Part shown: one piece after another, positions 1 through 8,367 of the stretch
Numbering within the stretch: position 1 is the first letter of the stretch
Layout: each line of letters begins with the position of its first letter
Assembly: GCA_947494305.1 (NCBI GenBank)
Contig: CANLUL010000003.1
Location: forward strand, 62,001-126,000
Length of the DNA stretch: 64,000 nucleotides
Direction of reading: 5' to 3'
Origin: an uncultured Sphingomonadaceae bacterium
Lineage (GTDB): Bacteria > Pseudomonadota > Alphaproteobacteria > Sphingomonadales > Sphingomonadaceae
Program-made: the position numbers and the translations under genes
Notes under the pieces: model-generated
What the model saw: the letters and a program-made list of their open reading frames with translations, nothing else
Databases searched by the model: none
Told to the model about the DNA's origin: nothing

Positions 1-24
1 TGGATATTGTCCGACAATTGATAC

Positions 25-38
25 TGACACTGGTGTCA
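25..38. promoter_or_regulatory. Palindromic operator candidate upstream of the beta-helix/cytochrome pair
   Basis: TGACAC-TG-GTGTCA is a perfect 6+6 inverted repeat about 60 bases before the first start codon. A possible sigma-70-type promoter follows: TTGGCA at 45-50, a 17-base spacer, and CATTAT at 68-73. The shape resembles TetR-family operators, but no regulator gene is inside the window, so the binding protein is unknown. Confidence 0.45.
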
Positions 39-96
39 ATCCGCTTGGCATAATCTAAAAAATCAGCCATTATCCCCCGCAAAGAGGGAGAGAAAA

Positions 97-1287
97 ATGT
101 TCCGTAGCCTAATGATCGCCACCGCAATGTGCTTGAGCGCGCCAGCACTTGCCAAAACCATCACTGTGGAAGCCGGGGCAGACGCGCAGGAGCGCCTTCA
201 GGAGGCTTTGATTCTTGCAGAACCCGGCGATGTGGTTGAACTGGGCAAGGGACGTTTCGACCTGACCGATGGTCTGTCGCTGGATGTTGATAATGTCACG
301 GTGAAAGGACAGGGCAGCGACCAAAGCGTCTTGAACTTTGCCGGTCAATTGGGGGCGGGTGAAGGCTTGCTGGTCACTTCCGACAATGTCACGCTTCGCG
401 ATTTCGCAGTTGAGGATAGCAAGGGTGACGGCATTAAATCCAAAGGTGCCGACCAAATTATCTATCATGCCATTCGTGTCGAATGGACCGGCGGGCCAAA
501 GGCTACCAACGGCGCCTATGGCATATATCCCGTGGAGTCGAAAAATGTGCTGGTACAGGATAGCACCGTTCGTGGGGCTTCCGATGCAGGCATTTATGTC
601 GGCCAGTCGGACAATATCATCGTCCGCCGGAATACAGCGGTTGAGAATGTCGCCGGGATCGAAATCGAGAATAGCTATAACGCCGAAGTGACCGAGAATC
701 TGGCGACGAGAAACACCGGCGGGATACTGGTTTTTGACCTTCCCAACTTGCTGCAAATGGGCGGTCACAATGTGCTGGTGGCACGCAACGCGGTCATTGA
801 TAACAACACCGATAACTTTGCACCCGAAGGCAATATTGTTGCGGGTGTGCCAGCAGGGACCGGCGTCATGGTAATGGCTAATCGGGATGTGGTTGTGACG
901 GAAAATGCGATCATCAACAATGGCACATCAGCGGTCATGGTTGTCGCCTATACACAGAAATTTGATGATGCCAGCTACGACCCGACGGCGCGCAATGTTA
1001 CGGTCGCGAAGAATATTTACAGTCATTCGGGCTTTGCCCCTGATGTGGAGGGAGGGCAGTTATTGGCCCAGGCATTTGGCGGCAGCCTACCGGCGATTCT
1101 ATATGACGGGCTGGGTGCAGGATTTAATCTGGTCGACGATGTTCCGGCACTCGATTTGGGACTAACGAAAGCGGGGCAAAGTTTTGCCGATGCGCAACCG
1201 AAGCTCTATCAAAGGCCCCCTGCCGTAGCCATTAAAGAATTGAAAGCGATCACACTTCCAGCCTCAATGGAAGAGCGGTTAAAATAA
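97..1287 (+). CDS. Secreted parallel beta-helix repeat protein (SO2929-like)
   Basis: The 396-residue product has an N-terminal signal peptide (residues 1-19, ending A-L-A) and is therefore probably periplasmic or exported. The body consists of successive short beta-strand repeats with N-V-T-V/N-x-x-V-x-x-N patterns (about 65-290), typical of right-handed parallel beta-helix proteins of the pectate-lyase fold. A purine-rich ribosome site (gagggagag) precedes the ATG. It is followed 9 bases later by a di-heme cytochrome; this tandem pairing is the known SO2929/SO2930 arrangement of proteobacteria, whose function is not established. No pectate lyase catalytic signature was identified, so no enzymatic activity is claimed. 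Confidence 0.85.
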   Translation: MFRSLMIATAMCLSAPALAKTITVEAGADAQERLQEALILAEPGDVVELGKGRFDLTDGLSLDVDNVTVKGQGSDQSVLNFAGQLGAGEGLLVTSDNVTLRDFAVEDSKGDGIKSKGADQIIYHAIRVEWTGGPKATNGAYGIYPVESKNVLVQDSTVRGASDAGIYVGQSDNIIVRRNTAVENVAGIEIENSYNAEVTENLATRNTGGILVFDLPNLLQMGGHNVLVARNAVIDNNTDNFAPEGNIVAGVPAGTGVMVMANRDVVVTENAIINNGTSAVMVVAYTQKFDDASYDPTARNVTVAKNIYSHSGFAPDVEGGQLLAQAFGGSLPAILYDGLGAGFNLVDDVPALDLGLTKAGQSFADAQPKLYQRPPAVAIKELKAITLPASMEERLK

Positions 1288-1296
1288 GGGTTTCGC

Positions 1297-2310
1297 ATGC
1301 GGTTATTAGCAGGAGCAGGGGCGATTTGCCTGTTGGCGGTCGCGGCGCATGCCGACCGGCCTGTGCCGGTTGCGGATGATGTGATTTCCGGTGTCGTAAT
1401 GCCGAGAAACCTGTCCGACTATAACTTCTTTCAGGACGCCGGCGGTACGAAGCCCAATAAAGGCGTCACCCTGTATCGATTGAACAGTCCCTTGTTCACG
1501 GATTATGCGGATAAGTTTCGGTACATATACGTTCCGGCCGGGAAGACGCTTTCGGTAAACCCTGATAATCCCGAAGGCATGCTGCAATTCCCGGTTGGGT
1601 CGGCGATCATCAAGAGTTTCGGCTATGAAATGGACGGCAAGCCGCATCTGTTGGAAACGCGGGTGTTGCTGCATCGTGCCGATGGCTGGCTAGCCTTGCC
1701 TTATGTCTGGAACGAAGAGCAGACCGAGGCGACGCTCAAAGTTGCCGGTAAACGCATCCCGATTACGTTCACCGATCCATCGGGCAAAGAGCGATCAATC
1801 AGCTATGCGGTTCCCAACAAAAACCAGTGTAAGGAGTGCCATTCGCTTTCCGAGGCTGTGGTTCCCATCGGGCCAAAGCTCCGCAATTTGACCCATGACA
1901 GCAAAGACATTTTGGCTTCCAATGGTATCTTGAATGGTGTGACCGGAACCGAAATGGTTATGCCCGATTTTCGTGATGATGGGATGCCATTGGCCGATCG
2001 CGCACGCGCCTATCTCGACGCGAACTGCGCCCATTGTCACAATGGCGAAGGCTCGGCGAGCAACAGCGGCCTGTTCCTAACCTATGAAGAAAAAGAGCCG
2101 GTTCGTTTTGGGGTTGGCAAGCGACCCGTGGCGGCAGGACGCGGTAGCGGCGGACATGAGTTTTCTATCAAACCGGGCCATCCGGAGGAAAGCATCATGA
2201 TCTACCGGTTAAAAAGCCTCGATCCCGGAGTGGCGATGCCAGAGGTGGGACGCTCTTTGGTGCATGATGAGGGAGTGGCGCTACTCAGCGAGTGGATCGA
2301 TTCTTTATAA
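1297..2310 (+). CDS. SO2930-family di-heme c-type cytochrome
   Basis: The 337-residue protein begins with a signal peptide (about residues 1-19). It has two haem-attachment motifs: C-K-E-C-H at 178-182 and C-A-H-C-H at 244-248. It should mature in the periplasm as a di-haem electron carrier. Length and layout, with a long N-terminal domain and haems in the C-terminal half, fit the SO2930 family. It is translated just downstream of the beta-helix gene and probably shares its transcript. The substrate or redox partner is unknown. A long palindrome immediately after the stop codon probably ends the transcript. Confidence 0.85.
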   Translation: MRLLAGAGAICLLAVAAHADRPVPVADDVISGVVMPRNLSDYNFFQDAGGTKPNKGVTLYRLNSPLFTDYADKFRYIYVPAGKTLSVNPDNPEGMLQFPVGSAIIKSFGYEMDGKPHLLETRVLLHRADGWLALPYVWNEEQTEATLKVAGKRIPITFTDPSGKERSISYAVPNKNQCKECHSLSEAVVPIGPKLRNLTHDSKDILASNGILNGVTGTEMVMPDFRDDGMPLADRARAYLDANCAHCHNGEGSASNSGLFLTYEEKEPVRFGVGKRPVAAGRGSGGHEFSIKPGHPEESIMIYRLKSLDPGVAMPEVGRSLVHDEGVALLSEWIDSL

Positions 2311-2358
2311 CCTCAAACGCCGGGCGCAGGCGGATGCCTGCACCCGGCGTTTGAGGTT
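2309..2358. terminator. Long perfect-arm palindrome, likely bidirectional terminator (repeat family A)
   Basis: Two 23-base arms, with only one mismatch, surround a GGAT loop between the convergent genes ending at 2310 and 2365. The arms begin AACCTCAAACGCCGGG. The same core (acctca-gcgccgggcg) forms both ends of the 183-bp element at 18288-18470, so this may be a mobile or interspersed palindrome reused as a terminator. There is no long U tract on either side. Confidence 0.75.
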
Positions 2359-2364
2359 AAGAAA

Positions 2365-2793
2365 TTAACGCGCCCGCGACCAGTTTTGACCCTGGCAGAT
2401 AAAGGCAATGCAACCCTTGACCTTCAAACGATTGTTTGATGTCAAAATGACTTCAGACCGGTAACTTTTTCCGGTTTTCGGATCATATATCCGGCCCCGC
2501 CATTTCTTGCCGTCTTTTTTGAAACCGGTTAGCACCGCCGTACCCAATAGCTTGCGACTACGCAGTTTCTTGTTGGGGTTGTTCACATCTTTCTGGTTCA
2601 CGCCATTGGGAGGTGTCACCAGATATTTGTGAATCCGCCCGCAAACCGTGGCGCCGCATTTGCTGATTTTGACAACTGCGTCTTTCTCTTCGGTTATCCA
2701 GTTTCCGTTGATGGAATCGGCAGCCAGTGCGGGCGCCGTCAATCCGACGCTGGAAGCAACAAGAGCTGTCTTGATCAATATGTGCAATTTCAT
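2365..2793 (-). CDS. DUF2147 family secreted protein
   Basis: This 142-residue protein has a signal peptide (about residues 1-24, ending A-L-A-A). The mature region shows the DUF2147 pattern: an opening G-N-W segment, then V-x-I-x-x-C-G-x-x-x-C-G-x-I, then a central L-x-G-F-x-x-x-G-x-x-W-x-G-x-I-Y-D-P-x-x-G-K-x-Y block. A C-terminal cysteine pair (K-G-C-I-A-F-I-C-Q-G) could form a disulfide. DUF2147 proteins are small exported beta-rich proteins of unknown biochemical role. The gene is convergent with the cytochrome and 26 bases upstream in sequence of the efflux-pump gene, which lies behind it on the same strand. Confidence 0.85.
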   Translation of the reverse strand: MKLHILIKTALVASSVGLTAPALAADSINGNWITEEKDAVVKISKCGATVCGRIHKYLVTPPNGVNQKDVNNPNKKLRSRKLLGTAVLTGFKKDGKKWRGRIYDPKTGKSYRSEVILTSNNRLKVKGCIAFICQGQNWSRAR

Positions 2794-2819
2794 GCCGGTG
2801 GTTCTCCCGAAGATTAATT

Positions 2820-4082
2820 CTATATCTTGGTCTTCGCTGCTAGCCGCGGATCGGTTACACCAACGTGAACGCGGCGAAACAATTTTCCTTCTTCAGCCCA
2901 AAAGATGATGGTCAGTGATGCTATGCCGCATATCAAAAATCCGGCCGCCAGTGGCAGTATCGAGCCGTCAAATTGTAACCCAATGATGGCGCCTAACGAC
3001 GCCGAAATGGAGGAACGCGAGAAGTTTTGAAAGGAAGACGCTACGCCGGCAACTTTTCCAAAGGGCTGCATCGCAATCGAACTGAAATTGGCCCCAGTAA
3101 AACCGACCATGGCCATTGCCGGCATCAGCAACATTGTGAAGGTCACGATGTTAATTCCATCGGTCAGCACAAGGATCAGCTGAATTGTCGATATGAGAAT
3201 GAAAAAGATCAGCGCTGTTTGAGAAACCCGCCGCGCGCCAAAGCGCATAACAATGCGGCTGTTCAAAAAGTTCCCCAGTGACATGGCCGCGGCATTGAGC
3301 GCAAAAACGTAAACGAATATATCGGCTGCATCAAAAACATCGAAAAATATCTGCTGTGCGGTAGCGATATAGGAGAAAAGCGGCGCAAACATCAGGCCGC
3401 TCGCCATCACATGGCCAAAGGCGTTGCGATGAAAAATGACCTGCCGCCATGCGCTACCGATGGCTTTTGCGTTAATCGGTGTCTTGTTCTCTGGATTGAG
3501 CGTTTCCGGCAATCGCAAGAAAACCCAGAAGAACATGGCGAGCCCGCTTACCGATAATACCAGAAAAATGGCATGCCAATCACCGGCGACAAACAATACG
3601 GCCTGCCCCAACATGGGTGCGATAATTGGGACGATCATGAACACCATCATGATGGTCGACATCATCCTTGCCATGCCATCGCCTTCATAGCGGTCGCGAA
3701 TAATGCTGTTTACCAGCACGCCCATGGCGGATGCCGCGAGACCCTGAATAAAGCGGGCGATCAGCAACAGGTCATAGTCCCATGCCAGCGCGCACAGCAC
3801 GCCGAAGCCGACATAAATGACGGTGGTCGCCAAAAGTATCGGTTTGCGGCCATAGCGATCAGCCAGCGACCCATATATGATGGAGCCTATAGCCATGCCG
3901 AGAATATAGGATGTAACGACCCATTGCCGGTCGTTGGGGTCAGGCAATCCAAAGTCATCGGCGATTAAGCCAAGTGCGGGCAACATGATATCTATCGCAA
4001 GGGCGTTGAGCGACATGAGGCTCGCCATCAAGATGATGAGCTCTGTTCGTCCGAGAGAAAAGGAAGGGGCTGATTTTTGCAT
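2820..4082 (-). CDS. Bcr/CflA-type major facilitator multidrug efflux transporter
   Basis: The product is a polytopic inner-membrane protein of about 420 residues with roughly twelve hydrophobic segments. It carries the MFS loop 2-3 signature G-S-L-A-D-R-Y-G-R-K-P and an early D-I-M-L-P-A-L motif, both typical of the Bcr/CflA drug:proton antiporter group. The reading frame can be extended to a TTG at 4118, but the ATG at 4082 gives the usual family N terminus, so that start is preferred; neither has a strong ribosome site. It is divergent from the pentapeptide/LprI gene, with under 100 bases between them. The substrate cannot be told from sequence. Confidence 0.85.
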   Translation of the reverse strand: MQKSAPSFSLGRTELIILMASLMSLNALAIDIMLPALGLIADDFGLPDPNDRQWVVTSYILGMAIGSIIYGSLADRYGRKPILLATTVIYVGFGVLCALAWDYDLLLIARFIQGLAASAMGVLVNSIIRDRYEGDGMARMMSTIMMVFMIVPIIAPMLGQAVLFVAGDWHAIFLVLSVSGLAMFFWVFLRLPETLNPENKTPINAKAIGSAWRQVIFHRNAFGHVMASGLMFAPLFSYIATAQQIFFDVFDAADIFVYVFALNAAAMSLGNFLNSRIVMRFGARRVSQTALIFFILISTIQLILVLTDGINIVTFTMLLMPAMAMVGFTGANFSSIAMQPFGKVAGVASSFQNFSRSSISASLGAIIGLQFDGSILPLAAGFLICGIASLTIIFWAEEGKLFRRVHVGVTDPRLAAKTKI

Positions 4083-4173
4083 GTTCTTGGTTTGCGGGCC
4101 TATGGCAAGGAACCGCAAGTGTGGCTATAGTAGAAATGATAGACCGGTTCGAGTTGAGACTGAAGGACATAGG

Positions 4174-5745
4174 ATGATGAGGGGATTTCTAACGGGTGTT
4201 TCGGCACTGTTATTGGGGGCTGGCGGCACAGGTACTGCACAAGCAGAAACGCTCAGCAAAGCACCCACCTGCTTAAACGCTTATGGTGACATCTGGGACG
4301 AAAAGCAGAAGGAAATAGAGCGCAAGGAGATAGATGGGATTGCCCTTTCATCGCTTAAGGATCTTCAGCGCGCCATAACAGCTTCGCGTGGTGGTCTGAC
4401 AATCATCAAAGGTGGCGATTTTTCTGGTTGGGATTTTTCCAATGTGAACATCAATCAGACCTGTTTTGAAGAGAGCAAACTGGCAAACACCAATTGGACG
4501 GGCGGCGGTGGCTATGGGCTGGGTTTCATCAACACTGATCTGACCGGCGCCAATCTCACAAATGCCGACATGCCCTCTATAATGTTGCGCGATGTCAAAT
4601 TAGCCGACGTCAACGCATCCGGCGCGAATTTCACTGGCGGCCATTTCGATGGCGGTTGGTTTAAAGGCAATGTGGCGGGTTGGAATATTGATAGCGCGGA
4701 CTTGCGCGGTTTTACGTTCGATTGCGGCATCACCCTGGATGATGGCTGTCCGGTTTATCAGGGCGACGGTGAAATTAGTGCCAGAGGGACTGATTTCTCC
4801 GGTGCAACGCTGCATAGTTTTGGTCTCTATCGGATGGCAAGCGACGGCGCTGTGCTGGCCAATACCACCATTGGTCCAGCGCAATTGCCACAATTGGCGA
4901 AGGCTGAATTTCGTGGCGATATTGTGCTGCGCGGTGGCGATCAAGACGTTACCATTTCGCCGGATCAAGCGCAGACCATGCTTGCGGCTCACCGCGAACA
5001 GAAATTGCTCGAAGCTCGTCCCTCTTTTGACTGTGCAAAGGCTTCAACCAAGGTTGAGGCCGTGATTTGCGAAGAATATGCGTCGGATCTGCGCGCGATG
5101 GACCGCGATATTGCGGCGTTATATGGACAGGTAAGGGCAACCGATAATGGGGTTAAGCGCAGCCAGTTGGCATGGCTAAGAGCACGCAATGCTTGCGCCA
5201 GTCAGGAATTCCCCTCCGATTGCGTGAGCCAGTCTTACTCCAAACGAAAGGGCCAACTGCTGGGTCTTGTCGGAAACAAAAACTGGCTGAAGCTTGGACA
5301 AGCTGCTTATTTTGTTGATGAAGTGTTGCCGTTAACTCCAGCCTTCAAACAAACCCCGCTTTATCAGAAAATAACACCAGCTCTGGCCGGTGCATCCCAT
5401 ACGGAAATTTTGGTGCAGCGTCAGCAAGATGGCCTATATTCTATCCAGGGTTCTGCTGTCGGCGCCAATGCGCATTTGTGCTCCCTTGGCGCATCGCATC
5501 TTTATTTCGACCAGAAGACAGGGTGGTATATCCCGGTTTCTGAAGATACGGCGATGCCGATATTCAGGGTGTATAACGGGCGCCTGGAGGTCTTTGAAAA
5601 TGGCCGTCCGGATTATGAGAAATATCCCGATGCCTGGAACTTCATGTCCTGCGGGATGCGGGCCAGTTTTGGCGAGGTGATCCGTATGGAAGTAGGTGCG
5701 GAGCAGCTAGAGAAAGTTCGTAAAAGCATGGATACTGAAAGGTAG
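4174..5745 (+). CDS. Secreted pentapeptide-repeat protein with LprI-like (DUF1311) domain
   Basis: From the ATG at 4174 (ribosome site GAAGGA at 4162-4167) this is a 523-residue protein with a signal peptide ending near A-Q-A-E. The frame is open further upstream, but that part overlaps the divergent transporter gene and lacks a ribosome site. Residues about 82-185 contain pentapeptide repeats of the A(D/N)Lxx type, which fold as a quadrilateral beta-helix. Residues about 285-365 match the LprI/DUF1311 pattern: F-D-C-A-K-A, a second cysteine, L-x-x-x-D-x-x-I-A-x-L-Y, and W-L-x-x-R-N-A-C. LprI-type domains are linked to lysozyme inhibition in other bacteria. The last 150 residues are unassigned. 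Function as an envelope-protective protein is inference. Confidence 0.75.
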   Translation: MMRGFLTGVSALLLGAGGTGTAQAETLSKAPTCLNAYGDIWDEKQKEIERKEIDGIALSSLKDLQRAITASRGGLTIIKGGDFSGWDFSNVNINQTCFEESKLANTNWTGGGGYGLGFINTDLTGANLTNADMPSIMLRDVKLADVNASGANFTGGHFDGGWFKGNVAGWNIDSADLRGFTFDCGITLDDGCPVYQGDGEISARGTDFSGATLHSFGLYRMASDGAVLANTTIGPAQLPQLAKAEFRGDIVLRGGDQDVTISPDQAQTMLAAHREQKLLEARPSFDCAKASTKVEAVICEEYASDLRAMDRDIAALYGQVRATDNGVKRSQLAWLRARNACASQEFPSDCVSQSYSKRKGQLLGLVGNKNWLKLGQAAYFVDEVLPLTPAFKQTPLYQKITPALAGASHTEILVQRQQDGLYSIQGSAVGANAHLCSLGASHLYFDQKTGWYIPVSEDTAMPIFRVYNGRLEVFENGRPDYEKYPDAWNFMSCGMRASFGEVIRMEVGAEQLEKVRKSMDTER

Positions 5746-5758
5746 CAATCAACAAGCG

Positions 5759-7189
5759 CTAGCTTCTCAAACTTGCTCGAAAACGCGCCCATTTCTTGGT
5801 CCAATCGTTGAAGATCAAACTATCATAAGAGGCAAAGGCTGCCGCTTTATTATGTTCCGAACGATTGGGATAAGGCAGGATCAAACTGGCCATGCCGAAG
5901 GCCGATGACTTGCCTTGAATGGCCATCGCCCATGGTAGCAACAAGTCGCCGGCACCGCGTCCGATAATGGTTGCACCCAATACCTTACCTCCTTTTTTTA
6001 CCACTTTCACAAAGCCGGTGCGCTCTGCTTCCGCGATCGCTCGATCATTGTGGGAAAAATCCTCCCGCCAGACGGTGATTTTATCGCCATATTGCTCGCG
6101 TGCCTGCGCTTCGGTCATACCGACTTGCGCGACTTCTGGATCGGTATAGGTGACCCAGGGTAGCGCCTTGAAATCCACTTTGGTTGGCAGGCCAAAGCCG
6201 ATTTCGAGCACCACGTTCGAGCCTTCATAGCCGGAGACATGCGTGAATTGCGGGCCTGGCCGACAGTCACCAATAGCGTAGATGTGTTTTTTGTTGGTGC
6301 GGCGCCGGGCATCGACGTCGATACCGCCGCGACCATATTTTATCCCGGCAGCTTCCAGCCCCAGGCCATCAAAATTGGTTGTTCTGCCAGTTGCAACTAG
6401 AAGGTGACTGCCTTTGACAGTGCCACCATTCCCGTCTTTCACCGAGTAGGTGACGGCAATATTGCTGTCTTCATTTGCAATGCGATCTATATCTGCACCG
6501 GCTAAAATTTTGACGCCTTCCGCTTCAATATTCTGAATCGCTATGGCAGCTGCTTCGGGATCATCCTTGGCAAAGGGGGCGTCCCTGCTCAACACGGTGA
6601 CTTCGGAACCCAGTCGGCGGAAGGCATGGGCCATTTCCAAACCAATCGGGCCAGCGCCCAAAACAATCAAATGATCAGGCAGCTCCTTCAGTTCCCATAG
6701 ACTTTCGTTGGTCAGATAGTTGACGCCATCCAGTCCATCAATCGGAGGAACAAAGGGTTTCGAGCCAACCGCCAGGACAATGCGCGGAGCGGTCAGTGTC
6801 CTGCCATTGACTTCGACATCGCGGTCGCTGAGCATTTTGGCCTCGCCGCGAATAACCTCGACACCCATTTCTTCAAAACGTTCCTGGCTGTCTTCGGGTG
6901 CAATCGTCGCAATGGCGTCATGAATATGTTTGTTCACGGCGGGGAAATCGACTTTGGGTTCAGCCGCCTCAATGCCAAATTTAGCCGCATCGCGAAAATC
7001 ATGTGCACGGTGCGCTGCGGCGATGATCGCTTTTGAGGGTACACAGCCGCTGTTCAAACAGTCTCCGCCCATTTCCCCGCGCTCAATCAATGCGGCGTTC
7101 AGGCCAAGCATCGCGCAACCGCCGGCTGCGGTCAGCCCGCCAGCACCGGCACCAATTACAATTACATCATGTGTTTTTTTCATAGTCAT
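5759..7189 (-). CDS. FAD-dependent disulfide oxidoreductase (dihydrolipoamide dehydrogenase/mercuric reductase-like)
   Basis: This 476-residue flavoprotein has an N-terminal FAD-binding G-A-G-A-G-G motif (about 13-18) and the redox-active disulfide G-G-D-C-L-N-S-G-C-V-P-S-K. It also has a central NAD(P)-binding G-A-G-P-I-G-L-E segment and the A-I-G-D-C FAD site. The C-terminal catalytic position, normally H-P-x-x-x-E in dihydrolipoamide dehydrogenase and glutathione reductase, reads Y-P-N-R-S-E here. The glutamate is kept, but the acid-base histidine is replaced by tyrosine, as in MerA-like relatives. No E1/E2 dehydrogenase genes are nearby, so a role in the pyruvate dehydrogenase complex is unlikely. 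The substrate is unknown. Confidence 0.85.
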   Translation of the reverse strand: MTMKKTHDVIVIGAGAGGLTAAGGCAMLGLNAALIERGEMGGDCLNSGCVPSKAIIAAAHRAHDFRDAAKFGIEAAEPKVDFPAVNKHIHDAIATIAPEDSQERFEEMGVEVIRGEAKMLSDRDVEVNGRTLTAPRIVLAVGSKPFVPPIDGLDGVNYLTNESLWELKELPDHLIVLGAGPIGLEMAHAFRRLGSEVTVLSRDAPFAKDDPEAAAIAIQNIEAEGVKILAGADIDRIANEDSNIAVTYSVKDGNGGTVKGSHLLVATGRTTNFDGLGLEAAGIKYGRGGIDVDARRRTNKKHIYAIGDCRPGPQFTHVSGYEGSNVVLEIGFGLPTKVDFKALPWVTYTDPEVAQVGMTEAQAREQYGDKITVWREDFSHNDRAIAEAERTGFVKVVKKGGKVLGATIIGRGAGDLLLPWAMAIQGKSSAFGMASLILPYPNRSEHNKAAAFASYDSLIFNDWTKKWARFRASLRS

Positions 7190-7278
7190 ATGTTGGAGCC
7201 TAAGTCGCGATTGGTTACAATGCCAACAGAAATATTCATATCGGAGCCATATCCCTGTCTGATCCCGCCTCTGTTGAT

Positions 7279-8367
7279 GTGTTGCAACGCAAGATCATCC
7301 ATATTGATATGGATGCCTTCTTCGCGAGCGTTGAACAGAGGGATTACCCCGAGTTGCGCGGCAAGCCGGTTGCCGTCGGCGGCGCCTCCGGACGCGGTGT
7401 TGTGGCTGCAGCATCCTATGAGGCGCGCGAATTTGGCGTCAAATCGGCGATGCCGTCGGTCACGGCCAAAAGACGGTGCCCTGATTTGATATTCGTTAAA
7501 CACCGCTTCGATGTTTATCGAGATGTCTCTCGGCAAATTCGTGAAATTTTCAAAACGCACAGCGATCTGGTCGAACCGCTCTCGCTTGATGAAGCCTATA
7601 TTGATGTCACGCAGGACAAGATGGGTATCGGCAATGCGACCCGTATTGCCGAAATGATTCGCGCAGAGATCAAGCAGCAAACCCAACTGACCGCCAGCGC
7701 CGGTGTGAGTTATAATAAATTCATTGCCAAGATCGCTTCGGATCAGAACAAGCCCGATGGCATGTGCGTAATCAAACCGCATCAGGGTGCTGCTTTCGTC
7801 GCGCAGTTACCGGTAAGACGTTTTTTTGGAGTTGGCCCCAAGACGGCGGAACGCATGGCCAAACTAAACCTGCACACGGGAGCCGATTTGCGCGCGCAGA
7901 GCGAAGATTTCCTGCGTCAGCATTTCGGCAAATCGGCTGGTTATCTCTATCGGGCCTCTCGCGGGATTGATCATCGAGAGGTCAAGCCCAATCGCATTCG
8001 CAAGTCGGTGAGCAACGAGCGCACTTATGGTGATGATCTGGTGACCGACACCGACTTGCAGGATGCATTTGAACATATCATCGACATTACCTGGAAGAGC
8101 ATCGAAAAATCAGGTTCGCGTGGACGCACTGTTACGCTCAAGGCGCGATATGCTGATTTCAGAACCATCACCAGATCGCACTCGGTCGATCATTGGGTTG
8201 ATACCAAAGCCGAATTTGCCAGCATAAGTCATGATTTGCTGGCGCAAATCATGCCGGTGGAAAATGGTGTGCGGCTCTTGGGTCTTGGATTGGTCAATTT
8301 GGAAGGCACTGAGCAGCAACCGGTGCAATCAGTCGCTGAAGAAGGTCAGGCAGCGTTCGAGTTTTAA
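7279..8367 (+). CDS. dinB: DNA polymerase IV (Y-family, translesion synthesis)
   Basis: The roughly 362-residue product starts with the Y-family catalytic motif I-D-M-D-A-F-F-A-S-V-E-Q (D10, D12) and continues with S-L-D-E-A-Y-I-D-V (D104, E105), which bind the two metal ions. Thumb helix-hairpin-helix and little-finger regions follow. It performs error-prone synthesis past damaged bases. The annotated start is a GTG with no clear ribosome site; the frame stays open a few codons upstream, so the N terminus may be slightly longer. The C terminus ends Q-A-A-F-E-F, which could be a sliding-clamp-binding tail. Its stop codon overlaps that of convergent gshA in a shared TTAA. Confidence 0.93.
   Translation: MLQRKIIHIDMDAFFASVEQRDYPELRGKPVAVGGASGRGVVAAASYEAREFGVKSAMPSVTAKRRCPDLIFVKHRFDVYRDVSRQIREIFKTHSDLVEPLSLDEAYIDVTQDKMGIGNATRIAEMIRAEIKQQTQLTASAGVSYNKFIAKIASDQNKPDGMCVIKPHQGAAFVAQLPVRRFFGVGPKTAERMAKLNLHTGADLRAQSEDFLRQHFGKSAGYLYRASRGIDHREVKPNRIRKSVSNERTYGDDLVTDTDLQDAFEHIIDITWKSIEKSGSRGRTVTLKARYADFRTITRSHSVDHWVDTKAEFASISHDLLAQIMPVENGVRLLGLGLVNLEGTEQQPVQSVAEEGQAAFEF

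Noticed and set aside
109-768. Long minus-strand open frame (219 codons) under the beta-helix gene
   Set aside because: It lies wholly inside a well-supported gene with signal peptide and repeats on the other strand; no ribosome site or recognisable product.
3934-4173. Upstream extension of the pentapeptide/LprI protein
   Set aside because: It runs through the 5' end of the divergent transporter gene; the ATG at 4174 has a GAAGGA site and starts a signal peptide.
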